DNA from: Acidobacteriota bacterium
Lineage (GTDB): Bacteria; Acidobacteriota; Terriglobia; Bryobacterales; Bryobacteraceae
NCBI GenBank assembly: GCA_016201205.1
Contig: JACQDF010000390.1
Span: 1-32,387, forward strand
DNA: 32,387 bases
Direction: 5' to 3'
This document shows, piece by piece, positions 22,050 to 30,104 of this stretch. Each line of letters opens with the position of its first letter. The stretch's first letter is position 1. Made by a program: the position numbers and the translations under genes. A model generated the notes under the pieces. It was not told where the DNA came from. It saw nothing but the letters and a program-made list of their open reading frames with translations, and did not search any database.

Positions 22050-23965
22050 TCCATTTACTGATTCTCTGGGCTTTTCTATCCCTGGCCGCCTCCGCGGCCG
22101 GCGTCGACGATGTCTTCCAGGCGATCCGCAACAATCACCTCGACCATCTGCGTTCCTTGATCCGCGACAAAGGCGCGCTCAACGCCAGCGACAGCCGGGG
22201 CACTACGCCGCTCATGTACGCCGCCTCCTTTGGAAGCCTGGAAGCCGTCAGGCTTCTGCTGGAAGCCGGCGCCGACGTCAACGTTCGCAACTCGCAGGAC
22301 GCAACAGCGCTGCTCTATGCCGCCTGGGATCCGGCGCGCGCCAAACTCCTCGTCGCAAGAGGGGCCGATGTCAGCGTGCGCTCCAAGATGGGGCGCACCC
22401 CACTTCTCATCGCCGCCGGCGTCGATGGCAACACCGAGACCGTCGAGCTGCTCCTGTCCAAGGGCGCAGGAATAGAGGACCGCGACGGTTTCGGCATCAC
22501 GCCGCTGGCCGCCGCTGCCTCCGCCGGCGACACACGTGTGATCCGCCTGCTCATGGATGCCGGCGCCGACGTGAACGCCGCCAACCTCGGCGGGTTCACC
22601 CCGCTGATGTCCGCTGTGGCCATGGGCAACCTCGATGCCGTGCGCCTCATGCTCGCCAAAGGGGCGGGAGTCAACGCCGCAAACACCTTTGGTGGAAAAG
22701 TCCGTCATGGAGAAATCGCTCTCAAGAACCTCACCCCGCTGATGCTTGCCGCCCCTTTCGGCTCTCCCGAACTCGTCAAAACGCTCCTCGACGCCGGCGC
22801 CGAAATCGATGCCCGCGACAGCCGCGGCATGACGCCCCTGATGTTTGCCGTCGCCTCTGAAACGCAGGACCTCCGCGTCGTTCGTCTGCTGCTCGCCAAA
22901 GGCGCGGACGTGCACGCAAAGAGCGAGCTCGGCGAATCCGTCCTTTATTGGGCCCGCAAGTTCTCCGATTCTCAGGTCCTCCGCGCACTGGAAACAGCAG
23001 GCGCCAAAACAAGTTCGCCTCCCGCTCCGCCTTCGCGCAAAGAGCCGCCTCTCGATTCGCACACGGCGGTCCAGAAAAGCGTGACGCTGTTGCAGCGCTC
23101 CACTTCGGAATTTTTCAAGCAGAGCGGCTGCATCGCCTGCCATCATCAGACCGCCGCCGCCCCGGCTATCGCCGCCGCGCGGTCCGCCGGCATTCCCGTC
23201 GATGACGCCGCCGCCCGCGATCTCGTTAAGAGCATGATCGCCTTGACAAGTGTTTCTCAGCCCGGCTTCCTGCAAACCGTCCCTCCGCCAGGCACGATCG
23301 ATTCCATGCTCCTCACCGCATTTGCGTTGTCGGAAAACGAAGTGCCCGCCGATCTCAACACCGACAGCATCCTGTTCTTCCTCGCCGCCGGCCAGCAATC
23401 TAGCGGCGCCTGGTCGCCGGGCTTCGGCATCTCCCGCGCTCCCATGGAAGAGCGAGACATCATGCGAACGGCGTTTGCCGTAAAAGCTCTTCAAGCCTAC
23501 GGCTGGCCCGCTCGCAAATCCGAGTTCGCCGGCCGCATCGCGCGAGCCCGCGCCTGGCTGCTCCAGGCCCACCCCAAGACCAGCTACGAGTGCGCCGAGC
23601 TTCTGCTCGGCCTCCAGTGGTCCGGGGCCGGCCGCGATTCCATTCAGCGCGCAGCCAAAGCGCTGCTCGCCGGCCAGCACGCCGACGGCGGCTGGCCGCA
23701 AAACGACCGCCTCGCTTCAGACGCTTACGCCACCGGCTTCGCTCTCTTTGCCCTGCGCGAAAGCGGCTCCGCTGCCAAGCCGGATGCGGCCTACCGCCGC
23801 GGCGTCGCCTTCTTGCTCAAAACGCAGCTTGAAGACGGCTCCTGGTATGTCCGCAGCCGAGCCGTCAAGTTCCAGCCTTATTTCCAAAGCGGCTTCCCTC
23901 ACGACCACGACCAGTGGATTTCCGCCGCCGCTACCGCTTACGCTGTCATAGCTTTGAGCCGGTAA
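22046..23965 (+). CDS. Secreted ankyrin-repeat protein with CxxCH motif and squalene-cyclase-like toroid domain
   Basis: The product is 639 residues. Signal peptide is about 1-18 (IHLLILWAFLSLAASAAG). Residues about 20-325 hold eight to nine ankyrin repeats (GTTPLMYAASFGSLEAVRLL, GFTPLMSAVAMGNLDAVRLM and others). A proline-rich linker leads to SGCIACHHQ, a CxxCH motif with C362, C365 and H366 as in c-type cytochromes. The C-terminal part (about 430-639) resembles the alpha/alpha toroid of terpene cyclases and prenyltransferases (RARAWLLQAHPK, AKALLAGQHADGGWPQN, GVAFLLKTQLEDGSWYVRSR). No DxDD or DCTAE cyclase motif was seen, so catalysis as a cyclase is doubtful. It lies downstream of the exopolysaccharide genes but starts 73 bp after them and may be independent. 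Confidence 0.82.
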   Translation: MIHLLILWAFLSLAASAAGVDDVFQAIRNNHLDHLRSLIRDKGALNASDSRGTTPLMYAASFGSLEAVRLLLEAGADVNVRNSQDATALLYAAWDPARAKLLVARGADVSVRSKMGRTPLLIAAGVDGNTETVELLLSKGAGIEDRDGFGITPLAAAASAGDTRVIRLLMDAGADVNAANLGGFTPLMSAVAMGNLDAVRLMLAKGAGVNAANTFGGKVRHGEIALKNLTPLMLAAPFGSPELVKTLLDAGAEIDARDSRGMTPLMFAVASETQDLRVVRLLLAKGADVHAKSELGESVLYWARKFSDSQVLRALETAGAKTSSPPAPPSRKEPPLDSHTAVQKSVTLLQRSTSEFFKQSGCIACHHQTAAAPAIAAARSAGIPVDDAAARDLVKSMIALTSVSQPGFLQTVPPPGTIDSMLLTAFALSENEVPADLNTDSILFFLAAGQQSSGAWSPGFGISRAPMEERDIMRTAFAVKALQAYGWPARKSEFAGRIARARAWLLQAHPKTSYECAELLLGLQWSGAGRDSIQRAAKALLAGQHADGGWPQNDRLASDAYATGFALFALRESGSAAKPDAAYRRGVAFLLKTQLEDGSWYVRSRAVKFQPYFQSGFPHDHDQWISAAATAYAVIALSR

Positions 23966-24023
23966 GAAAATTCAGGGAGCCCGGCCGGTCATGGCCGCCG
24001 GCCCCTTCTGCTATCGTGGTCTC

Positions 24024-25550
24024 ATGCCGGAGGGCAACCCCTTCGAGGACGCTCTGCGATTCGAGCGGCGGGTTCCGCCTTGCGCGATTGTCATTTTCGG
24101 CGCGAACGGCGACCTCACCAGGCGAAAGCTGATCCCCGCACTGTACCGGCTCGCCTTCGAGCGACGCCTCCCGCCCGGCTACGTGATCTACGGCAACTCC
24201 CGCACTCCGATGTCCGACGAGCAGTTCCGCGAGCGCATGAAGCAATCCGTGCGCCAGTTTCTGGAAGACAGTCCCTTCGATGAGCAGCTTTGGGACGAAT
24301 TCGGCCGCTCTCTCTACTACCTGCCCGGCGACCTCCAGGATGACGCCTTCTATTGCACTCTCGAGGAGCGTCTGGCAGCGCATCAGACCGGAGCCGCCGG
24401 CAACATCCTGTTCTATCTCTCCACCCAGCCCAGCCACTACGAGCTTGTTGCCAGCGGGCTCGGAGCCGCCGGCATGGCTCACGGCAAGGGCTGGCGCCGC
24501 CTGGTCGTCGAAAAGCCCTTCGGCTACGATCTGGCCAGCGCCAAGACGCTCAATGCCCATCTGCAAGCCGTCTTTCCGGAAAAAGAGATCTATCGCATCG
24601 ATCACTACCTGGGCAAGGAAACCGTCCAGAACGTCCTCGCCTTCCGCTTCGCCAACGGCATCTTCGAGCCGCTGTGGAACCGCCGCTACGTCAATCATGT
24701 TCAAATCACCGCCGCCGAATCGATCAGCGTCGAAGGCCGCGGCGCCTATTATCAGAGCTCCGGCGCCCTCCGCGACATGATCCAGAATCACCTGCTGCAA
24801 GTGGTGGCCACCGTCGCCATGGAGCCGGTCGCCGATTTCGAGCCCGGAGCCGTGCGTGATGAGCGCGCCAAACTTCTTCGCTCGATCCGCATTCTCAAGG
24901 AGGAAGAAGTTCCCCTCCACAGCGTCGCTGGCCAGTACGGCGCTGGCCGAGTCGGCGGCAAAGAGCTGCCCGGTTTCCGCCAGGAGCCCGGAGTCGACCC
25001 CGATGCGCAAACGGATACTTACACCGCCATCACCTTCTTCATCGACAACTGGCGCTGGGCCGGCGTCCCCTTCTATATCCGCACTGGAAAACGCCTCCCC
25101 AAGCGCGTCACCGACATCGCCATCCAGTTCAACAACGCACCGCTTGCCATCTTCGAGCGCGACAATCCGGGTCATGACCATACCGCGGGACCCAACCTGC
25201 TCGTCTTGCGAATCCAGCCGGAAGAAGGAATCTCTCTGCGATTTCTTTCCAAGAATCCCGGCGGCGGGATGCGGCTTCGCCCTGTTTCCATGGACTTCAA
25301 ATACGGCACCAGCTTTGGCGCTCGCACGCCTTCCGCCTACGAAACTCTTCTTGTCGACGCCATGGCCGGCGACGCAACCCTGTACACGCGCCAGGATATG
25401 GTCGAGGCAAGCTGGGCCGTCGTCCAGCCGATCCTCGACTATCGGGCCTCGCAGAGGTTCGACTTCCCCAACTACGAGGCCGGCGCCTGGGGTCCCAAAG
25501 AGAGCGACCGGATGCTCGCCCGCCGCGGCCATAGCTGGAGAATTCCATGA
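24024..25550 (+). CDS. zwf: Glucose-6-phosphate 1-dehydrogenase
   Basis: The product is 508 residues, a normal length. It oxidises glucose 6-phosphate to 6-phosphogluconolactone with NAD(P)+ as the first step of the oxidative pentose phosphate pathway. The coenzyme motif is IVIFGANGDLTRRKLIPAL (G26-K35). The substrate-site motif RIDHYLGKETVQN holds D193, H194 and K198. The catalytic-base histidine H256 lies in DMIQNHLLQ. I chose the ATG at 24024 because upstream residues are not conserved-type sequence. No clear Shine-Dalgarno was seen. The stop overlaps opcA (ATGA), and pgl follows, so a zwf-opcA-pgl operon is clear. Confidence 0.97.
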   Translation: MPEGNPFEDALRFERRVPPCAIVIFGANGDLTRRKLIPALYRLAFERRLPPGYVIYGNSRTPMSDEQFRERMKQSVRQFLEDSPFDEQLWDEFGRSLYYLPGDLQDDAFYCTLEERLAAHQTGAAGNILFYLSTQPSHYELVASGLGAAGMAHGKGWRRLVVEKPFGYDLASAKTLNAHLQAVFPEKEIYRIDHYLGKETVQNVLAFRFANGIFEPLWNRRYVNHVQITAAESISVEGRGAYYQSSGALRDMIQNHLLQVVATVAMEPVADFEPGAVRDERAKLLRSIRILKEEEVPLHSVAGQYGAGRVGGKELPGFRQEPGVDPDAQTDTYTAITFFIDNWRWAGVPFYIRTGKRLPKRVTDIAIQFNNAPLAIFERDNPGHDHTAGPNLLVLRIQPEEGISLRFLSKNPGGGMRLRPVSMDFKYGTSFGARTPSAYETLLVDAMAGDATLYTRQDMVEASWAVVQPILDYRASQRFDFPNYEAGAWGPKESDRMLARRGHSWRIP

Positions 25551-26521
25551 GCGCCGCCGTCACACCCGAGCGCATCCTCAACGAACTATCCGAATTGTGG
25601 GTCTCACTCGGCAAAGCCGATGAAAACGGCGTGCTCCGCGCCAGCGCCATGACGCTGATCGTCGCTGCCGAGGAAAGCGAAGACGCTTCTCTGGTCGGCG
25701 AAGGACTCGCGCACATCATGCATGAGCATCCCAGCCGCGCCATTGTCTTGCGCGTTCGCGAGGGCGATCCACAGGCCCTCGAATCCCGCGTCCTTGCTCA
25801 GTGCTGGATGCCTTTCGGCAAGCGCCAGCAGATCTGCTGCGAGCAAATCGAAATTACCTGCGGTGAGATTGCCCTTCGCGACGTGCCCCGCATCGTCCTC
25901 GGCCTCACCGAGCCCGACCTGCCCGTCGTGCTCGTCTGCCGCCCCTCGCGCCTGTTTCGCATGGGAGCCTTCGCCGGCATGTTCCCCGTCGCAGGCAAGA
26001 TTATCGCCGATTCCCGCTCCCTGCGCTCCCCTCTCGGCATGCTCTTTGATCTCGAAGCCCGCCGCCGCGAAGGCCGCAATATCATCGACCTGGCCTGGAC
26101 GGCCCTCACCGAGTGGCGCGAATCCATCTCCTGCCTGTTCGAAGACGCGGACCTCGCCGCGCGCATTCCCGGCGTCCGCGCCATCGCCGTCACCCACGGC
26201 GATCACCCCGCTCCTTCCGAGGCCTGGTACCTGGCAGCCTGGCTGGCGCGCTCGACCGGCCCTGGCGTCGAAGTCAGCGTGCAATCCGGCCAGTCCGCTC
26301 ATGCCATCCAAAGCGTCGAGATGCTCGCCGACGGCCTCTCGCTCTCCTTGTCCCGCGCATCCGGCCCCATTCTCCATGTCGCGCGGAATGGCATTGCCAA
26401 CAGCATGCCTTTCGCCGTATCATCCGACTGGGATCTGCTGCGCGCGGAACTTGCCATTCTGGGGCGCGACCGCGTTTACGAGGATGTCCTGCCCAGGGCA
26501 GTCGCGCTGGCTGGCGGGTGA
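25547..26521 (+). CDS. opcA: Glucose-6-phosphate dehydrogenase assembly protein OpcA
   Basis: The product is 324 residues. The sequence matches OpcA proteins best known from cyanobacteria and actinobacteria: an N-terminal helical part, SRAIVLRV, CCEQIEITCGE, then LPVVLVCRPSRLF and IADSRSL. OpcA binds and activates Zwf, often under redox control. Three cysteines at the centre (C86, C96, C97) and C105 could support such control, but this is inference. It overlaps zwf by 4 bp and lies 2 bp before pgl. Its position between the two enzymes of the pathway supports the call as much as the sequence does. Confidence 0.85.
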   Translation: MSAAVTPERILNELSELWVSLGKADENGVLRASAMTLIVAAEESEDASLVGEGLAHIMHEHPSRAIVLRVREGDPQALESRVLAQCWMPFGKRQQICCEQIEITCGEIALRDVPRIVLGLTEPDLPVVLVCRPSRLFRMGAFAGMFPVAGKIIADSRSLRSPLGMLFDLEARRREGRNIIDLAWTALTEWRESISCLFEDADLAARIPGVRAIAVTHGDHPAPSEAWYLAAWLARSTGPGVEVSVQSGQSAHAIQSVEMLADGLSLSLSRASGPILHVARNGIANSMPFAVSSDWDLLRAELAILGRDRVYEDVLPRAVALAGG

Positions 26522-26523
26522 GT

Positions 26524-27252
26524 ATGAGCATCCATTGGCATAGCTACGCATCCGCGGAGAAGGCGGCCGAAGCCTGCTGCCGTCATATTCTGCCCAGGCT
26601 CGAAGAGGCGATGGCGGGGCAGCGTGTGGCCACTCTCGCCGTTTCCGGTGGTTCCACCCCAAGGCTGCTGTTCGAGCAATTCGCACGCTCCGGCTTCAAC
26701 TGGCAGCGCGTCCATCTGTTCTGGGCAGACGAGCGCGCCGTGCCACCCATCGATCCGGAGAGCAACTACCTGCTTGCCGAGGAATGTTTTTTCAAGCCGG
26801 GCCGCTTCCCGCTCCGGAACGTCCACCGTGTCCACGGCGAATTACGCCCCGATGTCGCCGCCGAAGAATATGTTCACGAAATCGAGGACTTCTTCGCCCT
26901 CAAGCGCGGTGAGCTTCCCCACTTCGACCTGATCCACCTGGGGATGGGAGGCGACGCTCACACCGCCAGCCTCTTTCCGGGCGAGCCGCTGATTCAGGAT
27001 CGCGAGCGAATCGCCGCCGCCGTCTTTGTCGAAAAACTCGGCAAGTGGCGGGTCACCCTTCTGCCCGGCGTCCTCATGGCCGCTCGCCACATCGTCCTGC
27101 TGGTTGCCGGAGAAGACAAAGCCGAAGCCATTCGCCTTGTCTTTGACGATCCCTACGATCCGGTGAAGTTCCCCGCTCAGTTCGTCACCCACCACTGCCG
27201 TCACGTCACCTGGTTCGTCGATACGGCCGCCGCCGCGCTCACCTCCGTATGA
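26524..27252 (+). CDS. pgl: 6-phosphogluconolactonase (DevB/SOL type)
   Basis: The product is 242 residues. It hydrolyses 6-phosphogluconolactone, the product of Zwf. The motifs are SGGSTPRLLF (41-50), FWADERAVPPIDPESNY (66-82) and LGMGGDAHTASLFPG (139-153) with the catalytic His146. All belong to the SugarP-isomerase-type lactonase family. The ATG at 26524 is two bases after the opcA stop and opens directly into the family N-terminus; the frame extends further upstream only as shadow sequence. Its own stop overlaps the CapA-like gene (ATGA). No 6-phosphogluconate dehydrogenase gene is present, so the next step must be encoded elsewhere. Confidence 0.95.
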   Translation: MSIHWHSYASAEKAAEACCRHILPRLEEAMAGQRVATLAVSGGSTPRLLFEQFARSGFNWQRVHLFWADERAVPPIDPESNYLLAEECFFKPGRFPLRNVHRVHGELRPDVAAEEYVHEIEDFFALKRGELPHFDLIHLGMGGDAHTASLFPGEPLIQDRERIAAAVFVEKLGKWRVTLLPGVLMAARHIVLLVAGEDKAEAIRLVFDDPYDPVKFPAQFVTHHCRHVTWFVDTAAAALTSV

Positions 27253-28220
27253 AAAGCGCAAAGGCTGCGCCCCGCGGCGTCGAGCCGTCGAGGAACACCG
27301 GAGTGTTCCTGCCGCGGGCGCGGTCCGTTTTGCGCGTGCTTCTCAAGAGCCTGCTCCTGCTCTGGCTGCTGCCGGCCGCGGCCGAAGAGCCCAAGGCGCC
27401 CCTGAACCGGCTGCTGTTCGGCGGCGACGTGATGCTCGCCCGCCATGTCTACCGGCAAGCCGAACTGCACAAAGATCCCGCCTGGCCATTCCGCAAGATC
27501 GCCACTGAATTTCGCGCCGCCGACCTCGCCTTTGTCAATCTCGAATCTCCCTTTTCCGAAAAGCCGCCCTATTTTGAGGAGCGAATGGTCTTCCGCGCCC
27601 ATCCGCTGATGATCGAAGGGCTCAAGATTGCCGGCATCGACGTTGTTTCCACCGCCAACAACCATGTTCGCGACGCCGGCCCGCGCGGCATCGAGTTCAC
27701 CCTGGACTGGCTTGCCATGAACGGCATCGCCGCCGCCGGCACCGCCTGGAAACCGGAAGAACTCAACCGCGGTCCCGTGCTCGAATCCAAAGGCGTCCGG
27801 TTCGGCTTCCTCGCCTACACCTACGATCAGCGCAACGGCAACCACCAGAAGGACGACGCCCGAGTCGCCATGATGAGCCTCGACGGGATGGTTCAGGATG
27901 TGCGAGCTCTCCGCACCCGCGCCGATGCCGTCCTTGTCAGCATGCATGCCGGCGTCGAATACCGCCCGCAGCCGACCAGGGACCAGATGCGATTTGCCCG
28001 CGCCGCCATCGATGCCGGCGCCAGCGTCGTCATCGGCCATCATCCGCACGTCGTGCAGCCGGTCGAGCGTTATAAGGATGGCGTTATCTTTTATTCGCTG
28101 GGCAACCTGATCTTCGATCAAGAGCCGGCGGCGACAAAACGCGGCGCTGTCGCCGAAGTCGTCTTCTCGGGCGCTTCGCTGACCCGGTTCCACCTCCGCG
28201 AGGTCCGCCGCGACCCGTAA
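27249..28220 (+). CDS. CapA-family (poly-gamma-glutamate synthesis type) metallophosphatase-like protein
   Basis: The product is 323 residues. The PGA_cap domain (about 53-315) shows LLFGGDVMLARH (G58-H66), FVNLESPFS, VVSTANNHVRDAG, VLVSMHAGVEY and SVVIGHHPHVVQPVE. These supply the Asp, Asn and His ligands of a calcineurin-like metal site. Function in this family is poorly settled outside polyglutamate capsule loci, and no capB or capC lies nearby. The N-terminus is odd. Codons 3-30 are a copy of an 84-bp palindromic repeat, and the hydrophobic core of the signal peptide (LLKSLLLLWLLPAAA, 31-45) comes only after it. Translation is coupled to pgl by a 4-bp overlap, so the start is well fixed. 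Confidence 0.88.
   Translation: MKSAKAAPRGVEPSRNTGVFLPRARSVLRVLLKSLLLLWLLPAAAEEPKAPLNRLLFGGDVMLARHVYRQAELHKDPAWPFRKIATEFRAADLAFVNLESPFSEKPPYFEERMVFRAHPLMIEGLKIAGIDVVSTANNHVRDAGPRGIEFTLDWLAMNGIAAAGTAWKPEELNRGPVLESKGVRFGFLAYTYDQRNGNHQKDDARVAMMSLDGMVQDVRALRTRADAVLVSMHAGVEYRPQPTRDQMRFARAAIDAGASVVIGHHPHVVQPVERYKDGVIFYSLGNLIFDQEPAATKRGAVAEVVFSGASLTRFHLREVRRDP
27255..27338 (+). repeat. 84-bp nested palindromic element, copy 1 (in frame inside the CapA-like gene)
   Basis: It matches 32281-32364 at 80 of 84 positions, and all four differences are transitions. The centre is AGGAACAC-CGGA-GTGTTCCT (27291-27310), a perfect 8-bp stem. Outer imperfect arms run CGCAAAGGCTGCGCCCCGCG against TGCCGCGGGCGCGG ... 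CCGTTTTGCG. The length equals 28 codons, so it adds residues to the protein without shifting the frame. Confidence 0.88.
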
Positions 28221-28225
28221 CGCAG

Positions 28226-28285
28226 ACCGCTCCCTAACCGTCGCGGCTCGGGAGCGCTTTCTGAGCCGCGCGCGTGAGCAAGCGG
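28226..28285 (-). repeat. REP-like palindromic repeat, copy D
   Basis: It begins ACCGCTCCCTAACCGTCGCG and ends GAGCCGCGCGCGTGAGC followed by AAGCGG, with the same arm pattern as copies A-C and in the same orientation as copy B. It lies between the stops of the convergent CapA-like and DUF3106 genes, the same kind of position as copy A. It may act as a terminator hairpin for both. Confidence 0.8.
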
Positions 28286-28310
28286 AGACCTCCGGCCCGC
28301 CTGTCCAGCA

Positions 28311-28817
28311 CTACTCCGGCGGGAATAGCCCGGTCAGATGATCGATGATCTCCCGCTCTTCAGCCGAGTACTTGCCCTTGAACGCCTCACTCCCCATGTG
28401 AGTCTTGCGTTCTTCCGGAGACAGCCGCCGCAGCCGCGCCGCCTCGCGGCGCAACTCCCCGCGGCGCTCCTGGGAAAGGCCGTTCATCTGCCGGAAAACC
28501 TTGCGGGCAGCCTGCTGCTTCTCCGGCGGCAAGTTCTGGAAATGATCGTACTCGTTGCGAAGCCGCTCCCGTTGTTCCGGAGTCAGCTCGTTATATCGAT
28601 CGAGGTTCTTCTCCACCATCTTGCGGCGGTCCGGAGGCAGGTTCTTCAGAACTTGCTCCCGCTCCTCGGGCGTCATCCTGTTGAAGCGATCCACCGCCTG
28701 GCCTTTGCGCGCGCCCTTCGCTTTCGGATGCACCCCGATGCCTTTGCGCATCTGTGCGCCCGCCGGCAACGCCATCAGCGCCGCCCCCAGTACCGCTATG
28801 AGCACCCGCCGGTTCAT
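28311..28817 (-). CDS. DUF3106 family exported protein
   Basis: The product is 168 residues from the ATG at 28817, which has TGAGGA at about 9 nt. A GTG at 28832 overlapping the anti-sigma stop is possible. The signal peptide is about 1-22 (NRRVLIAVLGAALMALPAGAQ). The rest is charged and helical, with repeats of the form M/L-T/S-P-E-E/Q-R and N-L-P-P-D/E-K/R (residues about 47-130), the hallmark of DUF3106. The function is unknown. In its place behind a sigma/anti-sigma pair it may be a periplasmic sensor or scaffold for the stress response. Confidence 0.85.
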   Translation of the reverse strand: MNRRVLIAVLGAALMALPAGAQMRKGIGVHPKAKGARKGQAVDRFNRMTPEEREQVLKNLPPDRRKMVEKNLDRYNELTPEQRERLRNEYDHFQNLPPEKQQAARKVFRQMNGLSQERRGELRREAARLRRLSPEERKTHMGSEAFKGKYSAEEREIIDHLTGLFPPE

Positions 28818-28828
28818 CGGGATGATCC

Positions 28829-29377
28829 TCACATCCGTTGCGGGCTTACCGCCTCGGCGGCGTCCATCTGCCGCAGCATGTCCATGTCTTCAAGCGCCGT
28901 CTCGATCTGCTCGGCCTCGATGCTCCCCACCTTGGCCACAGACGCATCCGGACCTGCCACCGACACCCACGCCGGGTGCATCCACAGCCCGACCGCTGCC
29001 AGCAGAACAGCAGCCACCGGGATCGCCGGACGCCACACCACGGTTCCTCCCGCCGTCATGCGGTTCCAGATCCGGCTCCACCAGGAGCCCTGATGCTCCC
29101 GCTCGATCCTCGCCCACAGCCGCCGGTCGAAATCTTGCGAGACCGGCATCGCTTCAAATGCGTCCAGGGCGTTCCACAAAGCCCGTTGCGATTCAGCGAA
29201 GCCGCGGCAGGCAGGGCACTTTTCCATGTGCTGCTCGAAGATCGCCGCCAGTTCCGGCGCCAGCCGGCGGTTCGAGTAATCCAGCAAAATACCGGCACTC
29301 TCCTCACTGGACAGCAAAGGACACTCGTTGAACTGGAATTCCCTCTTCATGGCTTGCTTCCGGCTAACCTCTGCCAT
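28829..29377 (-). CDS. Zinc-finger anti-sigma factor, membrane-anchored
   Basis: The product is 182 residues. The N-terminal cytoplasmic part holds H50-x3-C54-x2-C57 (HMEKCPAC), the core of the zinc-binding anti-sigma (ZAS, zf-HC2) domain. An upstream C19 could complete the site. One membrane helix is at about 115-133 (PAIPVAAVLLAAVGLWM), followed by a short periplasmic part. It starts 21 bp after the sigma-factor stop, with a good AAGGGGG Shine-Dalgarno, and would hold that sigma factor inactive at the membrane until a signal is received. The alternative ATG at 29350 is less well supported. Confidence 0.87.
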   Translation of the reverse strand: MAEVSRKQAMKREFQFNECPLLSSEESAGILLDYSNRRLAPELAAIFEQHMEKCPACRGFAESQRALWNALDAFEAMPVSQDFDRRLWARIEREHQGSWWSRIWNRMTAGGTVVWRPAIPVAAVLLAAVGLWMHPAWVSVAGPDASVAKVGSIEAEQIETALEDMDMLRQMDAAEAVSPQRM

Positions 29378-29398
29378 TGTAACCCCCTTCCCTCTCCC

Positions 29399-30028
29399 TT
29401 ACGCCAAGTGCGCCAGCCGGGACCGCAGCGTTTCATAGGCCCGGAACAGCAGCGACTTCACCGCCGATTCCGAGCAACTCAATGCGCCTGCGATCTGCGT
29501 ATATTCCATCTCCTGATACTTATGCATCACCACCGCGGCCCGCTGCTTTTCCGGCAGCGCCTCGATGGCTTTGCGAACCTCCTCGAAACGAACCTCCCGC
29601 ACCATACGCTGTTCCACGCTCGGCACTTTGTCGGGAACCTGCCGGGCGATTCCATCCGCAACCTCCGTGTCCAGGCTCTGCTGACCCTTCTCGTGTTTGC
29701 CATCCCGCAACCTGTTCAAGGCCAGGTGTGTGGCGATCCGAAACAGCCATGTGGTGAACTTCGCCGTCGGCTCATACGTCGAGCGCGATCTGTATACCCG
29801 CAGAAACACATCCTGCGCCAATTCTTCCGCAATGGCCTGGTTCTGCACCATCCGGTACAAAAAATGAATCACCGGAGCACGATGCCGTTCCAGAAGAATC
29901 CGGAAACTGGCAGAACAGCCTTCCCGAACGCGCAGCATCAACTCGGCGTCGCGTTCCAGGCTCGCCACTGCCGTCACATCCTCATGAACACCGGTTTCAG
30001 AAGAAGGTTGCGCGGAAGGCAGGCTCAT
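29399..30028 (-). CDS. ECF (sigma-70 family, RpoE-type) RNA polymerase sigma factor
   Basis: The product is 209 residues from the ATG at 30028, which has GAGGAC about 9 nt before it. The frame extends to 30052. Region sigma-2 spans about 43-108 (FRILLERHRAPVIHFLYRMV, AEELAQDVFLRVYRSRSTYE, FTTWLFRIATHLALNRLRD). Region sigma-4 spans about 150-203 (ALPEKQRAAVVMHKYQEMEY, IAGALSCSESAVKSLLFRAY). It directs RNA polymerase to stress or envelope genes and is presumably held by the adjacent zinc-finger anti-sigma factor. It lies 77 bp downstream of gpsA on the same strand, so it could have its own promoter. Confidence 0.95.
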   Translation of the reverse strand: MSLPSAQPSSETGVHEDVTAVASLERDAELMLRVREGCSASFRILLERHRAPVIHFLYRMVQNQAIAEELAQDVFLRVYRSRSTYEPTAKFTTWLFRIATHLALNRLRDGKHEKGQQSLDTEVADGIARQVPDKVPSVEQRMVREVRFEEVRKAIEALPEKQRAAVVMHKYQEMEYTQIAGALSCSESAVKSLLFRAYETLRSRLAHLA

Positions 30029-30104
30029 CGGGCAGAGTCCTCTTGCATCCATCTATCGACGAGCAAACGGCTTGCCAGGTTTACTCCAGCCTCGGGCACA
30101 GCCC

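Noticed and set aside
23946..25532. A 528-codon minus-strand frame opposite zwf
   Set aside because: zwf on the plus strand has all catalytic motifs. The opposite frame is a compositional shadow.
28226..28285. Classical rho-independent terminator
   Set aside because: The hairpin is GC-rich but lacks a T-tract on either strand, and the same sequence recurs at other sites. It is better listed as a repeat that may terminate transcription.
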